Shown in pieces: positions 56,861 through 64,000 of a DNA stretch of 64,000 nt (the first letter of the stretch is position 1; each line of letters opens with the position of its first letter). A program made the position numbers and the translations under genes. The stretch is from Chitinophagaceae bacterium (GTDB lineage: Bacteria > Bacteroidota > Bacteroidia > Chitinophagales > Chitinophagaceae). The notes beneath the pieces were generated by a model. The model ran no database searches. It worked only from the letters and a program-made list of their open reading frames with translations, and had not been told where the DNA came from. Location of the stretch: assembly GCA_014879565.1 (NCBI GenBank), contig JACSRW010000021.1, forward strand, positions 57,616-121,615, in the 5' to 3' direction.

Positions 56861-56868
56861 CAAAAGTA
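56861..56868 (-). promoter_or_regulatory. -7 promoter element of the PUL operon
   Basis: TACTTTTG on the minus strand is a perfect TAnnTTTG match, 20 bases upstream of the susC ATG at 56840. No TTG is found at the -33 distance. That suggests the promoter depends on an activator. Confidence 0.6.
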
Positions 56869-56880
56869 GACATATCCTCT

Positions 56881-56898
56881 TAGTATAAATTAATACTA
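56881..56898. promoter_or_regulatory. Palindromic candidate operator upstream of susC
   Basis: TAGTAT (56881-56886) and ATACTA (56893-56898) form inverted 6-bp arms around AAATTA. The site lies 12 bases upstream of the susC -7 box, covering the place where a -33 element would be. It is the most obvious binding-site candidate in the 184 bases or so between susC and the araC-type gene. Confidence 0.55.
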
Positions 56899-57057
56899 TT
56901 CTATCATTTTTTTGTAGTTTTTATGCCTGATTTAATTCATACCCGTATTGATGCAGCATTTTCACAGGAGAATTTGAATTATTTTCGTAATATTGATCAG
57001 CCTCATTCTGGTACTTTTTTATCCTTTTACTGGTAATCATACCCCAAAGGCCCGCTG

Positions 57058-57936
57058 ATGAACAAGAAACTACTCCGTGAAATCACCCCGCTGACGCCGG
57101 GTGACTGTTTTACCATCTTTACCCGGGTAAAATCAGAATTTGATTTCCCTCTCCACTATCACGAAGAACTGGAGCTCAATTTTATACACAATGCCAAAGG
57201 GGCTCGCAGATTGGTGGGTGATCATATCGCGGAGATAGACGACCTGGAACTGGTACTGGTGGGATCCAACCTGCCGCATGTCTGGCAAACCTACCGCTGT
57301 AAGAGTAAGAAGATAACGGAGGTTACTATTCAGTTTCACAAAGACCTTTTTGATGAAAAATTTCTCCGGCGCAATCAGCTTAGTTTTATCCGGAGTTTAC
57401 TGGAAAAATCGGCAAAGGGTATTTTATTTTCCAGGGAAACCGCAAAACAGTTAATGCCCCGTCTGCTGGTACTCGGACAAAAGCAGGGCTTTGATTCGGT
57501 GCTGGAACTTATTTCAATTCTGCACGACCTCTCCGTGTCGCGCAATATGCACACGCTGTCGGATGCCAGTTTCAGTAATGCCGAACTTTCCTATAACAGC
57601 CGCCGGATTGATTCGGCCTTTGAATACATGAACCAGAATTTTCACCGTACGATCACCCTGCAGGAAGTGGCCAGACTGGTAAACATGACCGAAGTGTCCT
57701 TCAGCCGTTTCTTCAAATCCAAAACGGGCATCACATTTATTGACAGTTTACTTGAGTTACGCCTGGGACAGGCTTCCCGGATGCTGATTGACAGTTCCGA
57801 TTCCGTTTCTGAAATCGCGTACGAATGTGGCTTCAACAATATCTCCAACTTCAACCGCCTCTTCAAGAAGAAAAAAGGCTGCACACCCAAGGAATTCCGT
57901 GAAAGTTACAGTACCGGAAACAGGGTGTTTATCTGA
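57058..57936 (+). CDS. AraC-family transcriptional regulator with cupin domain
   Basis: A 292-residue regulator, probably of the adjacent PUL. The N-terminal half is a cupin-like sensor domain (FPLHYHEELELNFI near residue 30). The C-terminal half (about residues 190-285) holds two helix-turn-helix motifs: TLQEVARLVNMTEVSFSRFF and VSEIAYECGFNNISNFNRLF, followed by the CTPKEFRE signature. It is transcribed away from susC. Regulation of a SusCD locus by AraC type rather than by a hybrid two-component or ECF sigma system is less common but known. The ligand may be a mannan-derived sugar (inference). Confidence 0.92.
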   Translation: MNKKLLREITPLTPGDCFTIFTRVKSEFDFPLHYHEELELNFIHNAKGARRLVGDHIAEIDDLELVLVGSNLPHVWQTYRCKSKKITEVTIQFHKDLFDEKFLRRNQLSFIRSLLEKSAKGILFSRETAKQLMPRLLVLGQKQGFDSVLELISILHDLSVSRNMHTLSDASFSNAELSYNSRRIDSAFEYMNQNFHRTITLQEVARLVNMTEVSFSRFFKSKTGITFIDSLLELRLGQASRMLIDSSDSVSEIAYECGFNNISNFNRLFKKKKGCTPKEFRESYSTGNRVFI

Positions 57937-57974
57937 ACAGGTCAGATGCAATGCTGGTTACGGTATACCTCACA

Positions 57975-58008
57975 TAAAAAAGAACCCGCTTCTCAGCGGG
58001 TTCTGCTT
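57975..58008. terminator. Bidirectional terminator between araC-type gene and nrdJ
   Basis: A perfect 10-bp stem (AGAACCCGCT at 57981-57990, loop TCTC, AGCGGGTTCT at 57995-58004). On the minus strand it is followed by six T residues and is a clear terminator for nrdJ. For the plus-strand regulator the T-run is weaker. Confidence 0.88.
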
Positions 58009-58053
58009 TAATGGGTACCTTCTTTATTTGGTTTTCCGTCCTGGACAATTTAA

Positions 58054-61000
58054 TCAGCCACAGCCTCCCTGGTTACCGCAGTTCAGGCATTTGTAACAGG
58101 CCCCGCTGCGCATCATGATATTGCCGCAGACATTACAGGCCGGGGCATCACTCTGCATATTCTTGGCTACCGCGTTCATCGCATCCATACTGCTTTCAGT
58201 TTTCACCGGCTGGCTGGCCCGCTGGGCTTTGGCAGGCTGCGGTGTTACAGAACCGGCAGAAGGGGTAACTCTTACACTGGAAAGTTCAGGCTCTTTAGCA
58301 TACTCCAGCGGGTTGGAAGGCACTTCATCCCAGTCGTCGCCGCCGGTATTCATCACCTCCGGTTTGTCGAGAATATGTACGAGATCGGTACGGCCCAGGT
58401 ATTCGTAACCCAGTACGCGGAATATGAAATCCACAATAGAAGTGGTGGTGCGGATATTCGGGTGCTCTACAAATCCGGAAGGATCGAAGCGCGTAAAGGC
58501 AAATTTATCCACGAACTCTTCCAGGGGCACGCCGTACTGCAGGCCAATGGAAACGGAAATCGCGAAGCAGTTCATCATACTGCGCATGGTGGCACCTTCC
58601 TTAGCCATATCCACAAAGATCTCACCCAGGGTACCATCGGCATATTCCCCGGTACGGAGGAAGACGGCCTGTCCGCTGATCTTTGCTTTTTGCGTAAAGC
58701 CACGGCGTTTGGCCGGCAGGGTACGCCTTTCTACAATCTTGGCCAGGCGGCGCTTCAGTTTGGTATCCGGGGATGCCTGCACACGCTTCTGTACTTCATC
58801 CAGCAGTTCTTCCACGGTAAGTTTACCAAGATCCACGATATTGGAATCCGCGATCAGGGGTTCTGCTGCCGGTTCGGCTGTTTTTTCTTCTTCCGCCGTT
58901 TCTGTTTTTTTCTTCTTGTCTGATTTGTTGCTCAGCGGCTGGGAAAGTTTGGAGCCATCGCGGTAAAGCGCATTGGCCTTCAGGCCCAGTTTCCAACTCA
59001 GGTAATAGGCATCCGCGATCTCATCCACTGAAGCTTCATTGGGCAGGTTGATGGTCTTGGAGATGGCGCCACTGATAAAGGGTTGGGTAGCGCCCATCAT
59101 CCGGATATGACCATGGGCATGGATGTAACGCTGGCCTTTCTGGCCGCATTTGTTGGCACAGTCAAAAACGGGCAGGTGTTCGGGCTTCAGGCCGGGAGCG
59201 CCTTCGATCATCATGGTACCGCATACATAATCATTGGCGGCTTCAATCTGCTCATCGGTGAAACCCAGGGCCTCAAGCAGGCTCCATTCAAAGTTGTTGT
59301 ATTGTTCGGGAGTGAAGCCCAGTCGTTGCAGGCATTCTTCTCCCAGCGTGTATTTGTTGAAAACAAAACCGATTTCAAATGCGGTAGCTGCCGCGGCATC
59401 CAGGCGTTTGATTTCATCGGCGATAAAGCCTTTTTCACTCAGGGTCTGGTGATTGATGTAGGGAGCGCCGGCAAAACTGGCGGCTCCTACCGCATATTTC
59501 ACAATGGCTTCGGCATCTTTTTCAGCATAACCGAGGTTTTTCAGGGCAACCGGCACTGATTGGTTGATAATTTTGAAATACCCGCCACCGGAAAGTTTTT
59601 TGAATTTCACCAGGGCAAAATCAGGTTCCACTCCCGTAGTATCGCAGTCCATAACCAGCCCGATGGTACCCGTAGGAGCGATTACGGTAGCCTGTGCATT
59701 GCGGTAACCATATTTTTCTCCCATTTCCACTGCATCATCCCAGGCCTTGCAGGCTGCTTTGAGCAGGTAATCGGGACAGTATTTGACTTTGATTCCCTGG
59801 GGTTTCAGGCTCAGGTTCTCATACTCGTCGGCATCGTAGGCAGCCAGCCGGTGGTTACGCATTACCCGCAGCATATGCTCGCGGTTTTCCTCGTAGCGGG
59901 GGAAAGCGCCGAGGGCTTTGGCCATTTCCGCGGAAGTCTTGTAAGAAGTACCGGTCATGATAGCAGTAATGGCGCCGGCAATGGCCCGGGCTTCTTCGCT
60001 GTCGTAGGGAATACCGCTTACCATCAGCATGGTACCGAGGTTGGCATAACCGAGACCGAGGGTACGGTATTCGTAGCTGAGCTGGGCCACTTCCTTCGAG
60101 GGGAATTGGGCCATCAGCACAGATATTTCAAGTACCACCGTCCAGAGCCGGCAATTGTATTCGTAACCTTCCACATCAAACTGGTTCTTTTCCGCATCAT
60201 AAAATTTCATGAGGTTGGCGGAAGCCAGGTTACAGGCGGTATTGTCGAGGAACATGTACTCCGAACAGGGATTGGAAGCCCGGATCGGTCCGCCTTCGGG
60301 GCAGGTATGCCATTCGTTGATGGTGGTATCATACTGGGTACCGGGATCGGCGCAGCGCCAGGCGGCATAAGCGATCTGGTTCCAGAGTTCGCGGGACGGA
60401 ACTTTTTTCATCACACGGCCATCCATCCGGCCGGTAAGTTCCCAGTCTTCGCCTTTATCCAGTTTCTCAAAAAATGCATTGGGAATCCGGATGGAGTTAT
60501 TGGAGTTTTGCCCGCTTACGGTACGGTAAGCTTCATCTTCGTAACCGGAGGGGTAACCAGCCGCAATCAGGGCAGCCACTTTTTTCTCCTCCTCCACTTT
60601 CCAGTTGATAAACTCCACAATCTCGGGGTGATCCAGGTCGAGGCAAACCATTTTGGCTGCCCGGCGGGTGGTACCGCCTGATTTGATGGCGCCGGCCGCG
60701 CGGTCGCCGATTTTCAGGAAACTCATCAGGCCGGAGGAACTGCCGCCGCCGCTGAGTTTTTCACCTTCCCCGCGCAGGTTGGAATAGTTGGTACCCACAC
60801 CGGAACCATATTTGAAGATCCGGGCTTCCCGGACCCAGAGGTCCATAATGCCGCCTTCATTCACCAGGTCATCTTCCACGCTCAGGATAAAACAGGCATG
60901 GGGCTGGGGGCGTTCATAGGCATTGGTGGATTTTTTAAGCTGGCCGTCGGCCGGATCCACATAATAGTGTCCCTGGGGTTTGCCGGCAATACCGTAACTC

Positions 61001-61440
61001 TCATAGAGACCGGTGTTAAACCACTGTGGACTGTTGGGCACACACATCTGGTTGAGGATGGAGTAAACCAGTTCCTCATAAAAAACCTGTGCATCATTAC
61101 CGGAAGCGAAATAACCGTACCGTTCACCCCATACACGCCAGCAATGGGCCATACGGTGGGCCACTTGTTTGGCAGAGGTTTCACGGCCCAGGCTGCCATC
61201 CGGCTGCGGCACCCCGGCTTTACGGAAATATTTCTGGGCAAGAATATCTGTGGCAATCTGGCTCCATTGTTTGGGCACTTCCACATTGTTCATTTCAAAC
61301 ACTACTTCACCGGAAGGGTTTCGGATTACAGAGGTACGGTAGTCGTACTCGAACATGTCGTACACATTGACATCCTCACGGGTGAAGCGACGACTAAACT
61401 GCAATCCGCCCGCAGCGGCTGCCTGCTTTTTATTTGCCAT
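58054..61440 (-). CDS. nrdJ: Adenosylcobalamin-dependent (class II) ribonucleotide reductase
   Basis: Reduces ribonucleotides to deoxyribonucleotides using a radical generated from coenzyme B12. The 1128-residue protein shows CVPNSPQWFNTG, YGSGVGTNYSNLRGEGE, NPCSEYMFLDNTACNL and VIAPTGTIGLVMDCDTTG of the RNR barrel. A TSCPD-type domain follows (MRSMMNCFAISVSIGLQYG), and the C-terminal tail is rich in cysteines (CNVCGNIMM ... CYKCLNCGNQGGCG) as a zinc site and redox relay. No ATP-cone is evident at the N-terminus. It needs cobalamin, but no cobalamin riboswitch fits in its leader of about 60 bases. Two long charged linkers (about 840-865 and 1050-1090) are low in complexity. Confidence 0.96.
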   Translation of the reverse strand: MANKKQAAAAGGLQFSRRFTREDVNVYDMFEYDYRTSVIRNPSGEVVFEMNNVEVPKQWSQIATDILAQKYFRKAGVPQPDGSLGRETSAKQVAHRMAHCWRVWGERYGYFASGNDAQVFYEELVYSILNQMCVPNSPQWFNTGLYESYGIAGKPQGHYYVDPADGQLKKSTNAYERPQPHACFILSVEDDLVNEGGIMDLWVREARIFKYGSGVGTNYSNLRGEGEKLSGGGSSSGLMSFLKIGDRAAGAIKSGGTTRRAAKMVCLDLDHPEIVEFINWKVEEEKKVAALIAAGYPSGYEDEAYRTVSGQNSNNSIRIPNAFFEKLDKGEDWELTGRMDGRVMKKVPSRELWNQIAYAAWRCADPGTQYDTTINEWHTCPEGGPIRASNPCSEYMFLDNTACNLASANLMKFYDAEKNQFDVEGYEYNCRLWTVVLEISVLMAQFPSKEVAQLSYEYRTLGLGYANLGTMLMVSGIPYDSEEARAIAGAITAIMTGTSYKTSAEMAKALGAFPRYEENREHMLRVMRNHRLAAYDADEYENLSLKPQGIKVKYCPDYLLKAACKAWDDAVEMGEKYGYRNAQATVIAPTGTIGLVMDCDTTGVEPDFALVKFKKLSGGGYFKIINQSVPVALKNLGYAEKDAEAIVKYAVGAASFAGAPYINHQTLSEKGFIADEIKRLDAAAATAFEIGFVFNKYTLGEECLQRLGFTPEQYNNFEWSLLEALGFTDEQIEAANDYVCGTMMIEGAPGLKPEHLPVFDCANKCGQKGQRYIHAHGHIRMMGATQPFISGAISKTINLPNEASVDEIADAYYLSWKLGLKANALYRDGSKLSQPLSNKSDKKKKTETAEEEKTAEPAAEPLIADSNIVDLGKLTVEELLDEVQKRVQASPDTKLKRRLAKIVERRTLPAKRRGFTQKAKISGQAVFLRTGEYADGTLGEIFVDMAKEGATMRSMMNCFAISVSIGLQYGVPLEEFVDKFAFTRFDPSGFVEHPNIRTTTSIVDFIFRVLGYEYLGRTDLVHILDKPEVMNTGGDDWDEVPSNPLEYAKEPELSSVRVTPSAGSVTPQPAKAQRASQPVKTESSMDAMNAVAKNMQSDAPACNVCGNIMMRSGACYKCLNCGNQGGCG

Positions 61441-61507
61441 AACTCGAAAGAATTTATTGGGTTTGGTCCTGGTTAATCGCTCAACATCCCTGGCGGGAGG
61501 TTGATTA

Positions 61508-61538
61508 CGAAAGTATTTTTAAACCCATGAAGTTCAAA
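61508..61538 (-). promoter_or_regulatory. Promoter of nrdJ
   Basis: On the minus strand TTTG (61538-61535), a 19-base spacer and TACTTTCG (61515-61508) fit the Bacteroidota promoter with one -7 mismatch. It lies 68 bases upstream of the ATG at 61440. The remaining gap 61539-61924 shows no RNA gene or riboswitch I can support; an 83-codon minus-strand frame there (61648-61899) looks like chance. Confidence 0.6.
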
Positions 61539-61924
61539 CCTTCAAATATTAACATCCTGTGGAAAATAGCCCCTTGAAATCCCGAAAGTCTTGCCAGTCC
61601 TGCATTCGCTGATTTTTTCACAACCCGGCTAAAAAATATGGCAAAATTTATTTGGAAAATTCGGTCGCTTCTATTAATGATTTCTTAACATGGACTTTCT
61701 CCTGTGAAAAACCCTTCCTGCACTCATTTCCAGTCAGTAATTTACAGAAAGAAGGCGGGTCACCGGCTGATCCCGGAATTCTTTTTTTTGTGTCCCGGTC
61801 TTTCAGAAAAGCCGGCCTGCAGCGGTGAATAAGAACCCGACAAACGGCCATTTCAAAATAAGCGGCTCTGCCCCTTCCAAACCCAACTATTTTTTGCATT
61901 TTTGCCTAAATCAACCCGATCCGG

Positions 61925-62719
61925 ATGAAATTGCCGATTTACGAGACTTTGGCGGAGAAGAAAAAGCAGGGAAAAAAATCTTTCGCGGTGCTGATTGACC
62001 CCGATAAGGTCAACCAGGCATCTTTGGGAGCCCTGGTGCACCGCTCTCTGGAGGCCCGGGTGGATTATTTCCTGGTCGGCGGCAGCCTGGTGATTTCCAA
62101 TCACCTGGATGAATGTGTTCAGCAGATCAAAAAAACCTGTTCTATCCCGGTAATCCTTTTCCCGGGTTCTCCCTCCCAGGTAAGCCGGTATGCCGATGCC
62201 CTGCTCTATTTATCCCTGATATCGGGCCGGAATCCGGAATTACTGATCGGACAGCATGTGGTTTCCGCGCCTTTTGTAAAGCAAAGCGGACTCGAAATCA
62301 TGCCCACGGGTTATATTGTTGTGGATGGAGGAGCCCCGACCACGGTTTCCTATATCAGCAATGCCGCCCCGGTGCCGGCTGATAAAAATGAAATAGCCAT
62401 GTGTACGGCCATGGCCGGTGAAATGCTCGGCATGAAACTGATTTATATGGATGCCGGCAGCGGCGCCCGACGCCCTATTACTGAAAGTATGATAGCGGCT
62501 GTGGCCGGTCAGATAGAAGTGCCCCTGATTGTAGGTGGCGGCATCATAGAGCCGGAAAAAGCCTACCTGAACTGCAAAGCCGGGGCTGATGTGATTGTTG
62601 TTGGCAATGCCATTGAAAAAGACACCTCGCTGATTAAAGAGATGAGTGATGCGGTGCACTCGGTGAGTACTCATCAATCACCACTCCCCGCTCACCACTC
62701 GCTTCCTCCCCTACCGTAG
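61925..62719 (+). CDS. Geranylgeranylglyceryl phosphate synthase family protein
   Basis: A TIM-barrel prenyltransferase of 264 residues that joins a polyprenyl diphosphate to glycerol 1-phosphate. Seen are FAVLIDPDKV, YFLVGGSLV, ILFPGSPSQVS, the MPTGYIVVDGGAPTTV segment and the phosphate-binding VPLIVGGGIIEPEKA ... GADVIVVGNAIE. Such bacterial GGGPS enzymes are known in Bacteroidota, including Chitinophaga and Flavobacterium, though their lipid product is little understood. The last 20 or so residues (VSTHQSPLPAHHSLPPLP) are encoded by a word-repeat stretch and do not look like part of the fold. The gene converges with the peptidase and overlaps it by 9 bases. Confidence 0.93.
   Translation: MKLPIYETLAEKKKQGKKSFAVLIDPDKVNQASLGALVHRSLEARVDYFLVGGSLVISNHLDECVQQIKKTCSIPVILFPGSPSQVSRYADALLYLSLISGRNPELLIGQHVVSAPFVKQSGLEIMPTGYIVVDGGAPTTVSYISNAAPVPADKNEIAMCTAMAGEMLGMKLIYMDAGSGARRPITESMIAAVAGQIEVPLIVGGGIIEPEKAYLNCKAGADVIVVGNAIEKDTSLIKEMSDAVHSVSTHQSPLPAHHSLPPLP
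62664..62706. repeat. Word repeat (CACTC/CACCACTC type) at the end of the GGGPS gene
   Basis: The stretch holds repeated CACTC, CACCACTCCCC and CACCACTCGC words. It is translated as the extra tail of the GGGPS protein and resembles the word repeats at 5829-5872 and 24095-24196. Confidence 0.6.
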
Positions 62720-63963
62720 TTCTTCCACCTTCACCCTTGACGGAGTATCCTTCCCCGATACTATCGTCCGGGCACTGAGCGCAATCGCCTTTATAACTTC
62801 CGTCATATTCACGAGATCAAGCGTTTCCACATGATCGGAAAGCTTGTGGTAATGAGGCTCCACATCCATTTTGGAAGTGGAAATGGTATGAGCCGGCACA
62901 CCCAGCCGGGCCAGGGTTGCATTATCAGAACGGTAAAACAACTGTTGTGCCGGATAGGGATCGGGGTAAAAGGTAAAGGCCGTACCCGCAAGGTTTTTGG
63001 CCAGTATTGCTCCCATATCCGTTTTTTCATAACCGGTTATATAAGCTGAATTTTTTCCCCATTTGCTTTCGGTACCGATCATCTCAATATTGAACATGGC
63101 TTTTACCTGCAGAGGATCAAACTGCCGGGAAAAATACTGGGATCCAAAGCCACCAACTTCCTCCGCGGTGAAAGCGGCAAAAACCAGGGTGCGTTCATTG
63201 TTGCCCAGTTTCTTAAAATAGTTGGCCAGCATGATTACAGCCGTGGTGCCGGCTGCGTCATCATTGGCCCCGTTGTACACAGAGTCTCCGTCCACCGCCT
63301 TACTGGTCACACCCAGGTGGTCATAATGCGCGGAAAAAACCACATATTCATCTTTCAGCGAACGGCCTGGCAGGATACCTACCACATTCGCCATTTTCAT
63401 TTCATTCAACTCCTGTTCCGCTTCTATTTCCCAACTGACCGGGGCGGTATCAGTCAGCACAAATACCACCGTACTGCCCGTCTGAAACATGGAAGAGCGA
63501 AGACGGGCCAGGTTTCCGAAACTGCCGGTAAAACTTTTCTCTACCCAAACCAGCATATTTTTATTGGCCCTTACATATTTGCGGGCTTCGGTTTGCAGGT
63601 TGGCCCCGGCACGGATGAAGGCGGTTTCATAACCTGAAGCCTTGTTTATTTTTAGTTGGGACTGACCGGAAATAAGCTGTACTGATTTTGGGTCGGCCGC
63701 CTCCCCGTCCAGTACACAGGAAAGCCGGTTCAGTTTGGGGCGCAGCATTACAAATTCCTGGCGATACGTACCCTTGTTATGGAGGGTGCCCAATCCGGCT
63801 GTCTTGAATTCCGCGGCAATAAAGTCCGCGGCTTTCTCTATATCGGGTGTAAACGTACGCCTGCCGCGCATGGCATCGGACGCCAGGGTCTTTTCAATCC
63901 GTTCGACTTCTTTGAGGGAAATCTGGTCAAGCTGTTTTTGTGCAAAAAGGGGCTGAATTAATA
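62711..63963 (-). CDS. M28-family metallopeptidase, 5' end truncated by adapter sequence
   Basis: A probable zinc-dependent aminopeptidase-like enzyme. Metal-binding segments are FSAHYDHLG (His, Asp), GANDDAAGT (Asp), FTAEEVGGFGS (Glu pair), NIEMIGT (Glu where many relatives have Asp) and PHYHKLSDH (His). A PA-like insert precedes the peptidase core. A methionine at 63871 (MRGRRTF) is not the true start. The frame continues upstream as ERIEKTLASDA, preceded by QLDQISLKEV, and then LIQPLFAQKQ, which is the end of a signal peptide. It then runs into adapter sequence at 63964. So 418 codons are present and the first part of the signal peptide is missing. Confidence 0.9.
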
Positions 63964-64000
63964 CTGTCTCTTATACACATCTGACGCTGCCGACGACGGA
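63964..64000. other. Illumina Nextera adapter (artefact), not genomic
   Basis: The bases from 63964 to 63996 equal the reverse complement of the Nextera transposase Read 1 adapter, as I recall it. They begin with the 19-bp Tn5 mosaic end CTGTCTCTTATACACATCT, then GACGCTGCCGACGA; four more bases follow to the window end. This marks the end of an untrimmed read at a contig end. Confidence 0.95.

Noticed and set aside
56841..56873. Upstream ATG for susC at 56873
   Set aside because: It lies upstream of or within the -7 box, so it would not be on the transcript, and it adds a polar stretch before the signal peptide.
59560..60681. Long plus-strand frame of 373 codons
   Set aside because: It is antisense to nrdJ, whose reading frame is secure.
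61648..61899. 83-codon minus-strand frame between nrdJ and the GGGPS gene
   Set aside because: Composition is not protein-like, there is no sensible start, and it covers the promoter zone of both neighbours.
61441..61924. Cobalamin riboswitch upstream of nrdJ
   Set aside because: No B12-box-like sequence is seen, and the likely promoter leaves too little leader.
63964..63982. Real Tn5-like transposon end
   Set aside because: The mosaic end is followed by the Read 1 primer sequence rather than IS50 sequence, and no transposase is present.

Overview
The window looks like chromosome of a Bacteroidota bacterium, most likely Chitinophagaceae or a close relative (family level is inference). The signs are a SusC/SusD pair with a long glycoside hydrolase operon, PorP/SprF with type IX secretion (T9SS) cargo ending in gliding-motility-type C-terminal domains, a bacterial geranylgeranylglyceryl phosphate synthase, promoter elements of the Bacteroidota type (TTTG then TAnnTTTG), and weak or absent Shine-Dalgarno sequences. 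No rRNA, CRISPR array, insertion sequence or phage gene is visible.

Positions 1-28.9 kb are mostly housekeeping. They hold fabI and a divergent KAS III gene, then pheT with a small coiled-coil gene, zapA, a TlpA-like thioredoxin, rny, rplS, tatA, gatA, a lytic transglycosylase, pabB, an acidic low-complexity protein and purA. A cell-surface block follows: two related T9SS cargo proteins and a PorP/SprF protein, with the rsh (RelA/SpoT) gene in between. A tRNA-Leu(UAG) precedes a proteostasis cluster of tig, two clpP paralogues and clpX. Two very small genes (48 and 41 aa) lie at 28.8-29.1 kb.

Positions 29.2-57.9 kb are one large polysaccharide utilisation locus (PUL), read leftward from susC at 56.84 kb, with a divergent AraC-type regulator at its head. 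Reading order is SusC, SusD, an IPT-domain surface glycan-binding lipoprotein, a terminator-like hairpin, GH5 mannanase, GH26 mannanase, a sodium:solute symporter, GH130 mannosylglucose phosphorylase, mannobiose/cellobiose 2-epimerase, a clan GH-A lipoprotein, GH31 with a PA14 insert, GH2, GH3, a CE2-like acetylesterase, an aldo/keto reductase, GH97 and GH5. The core is a beta-mannan pathway: mannanases cut the backbone, esterase and side-chain enzymes trim it, the symporter imports disaccharide, the epimerase converts mannobiose to mannosylglucose, and GH130 phosphorolyses that. GH31, GH2, GH97 and GH3 add a xyloglucan or beta-galactoglucomannan flavour, which is the most interesting biology here.

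Positions 58.0-64.0 kb carry nrdJ (B12-dependent ribonucleotide reductase), the GGGP synthase and an M28 peptidase. The last 37 bases are not genomic: they match the Illumina Nextera Read 1 adapter, including the 19-bp Tn5 mosaic end, and they truncate the peptidase gene. The natural sequence ends at about 63963.
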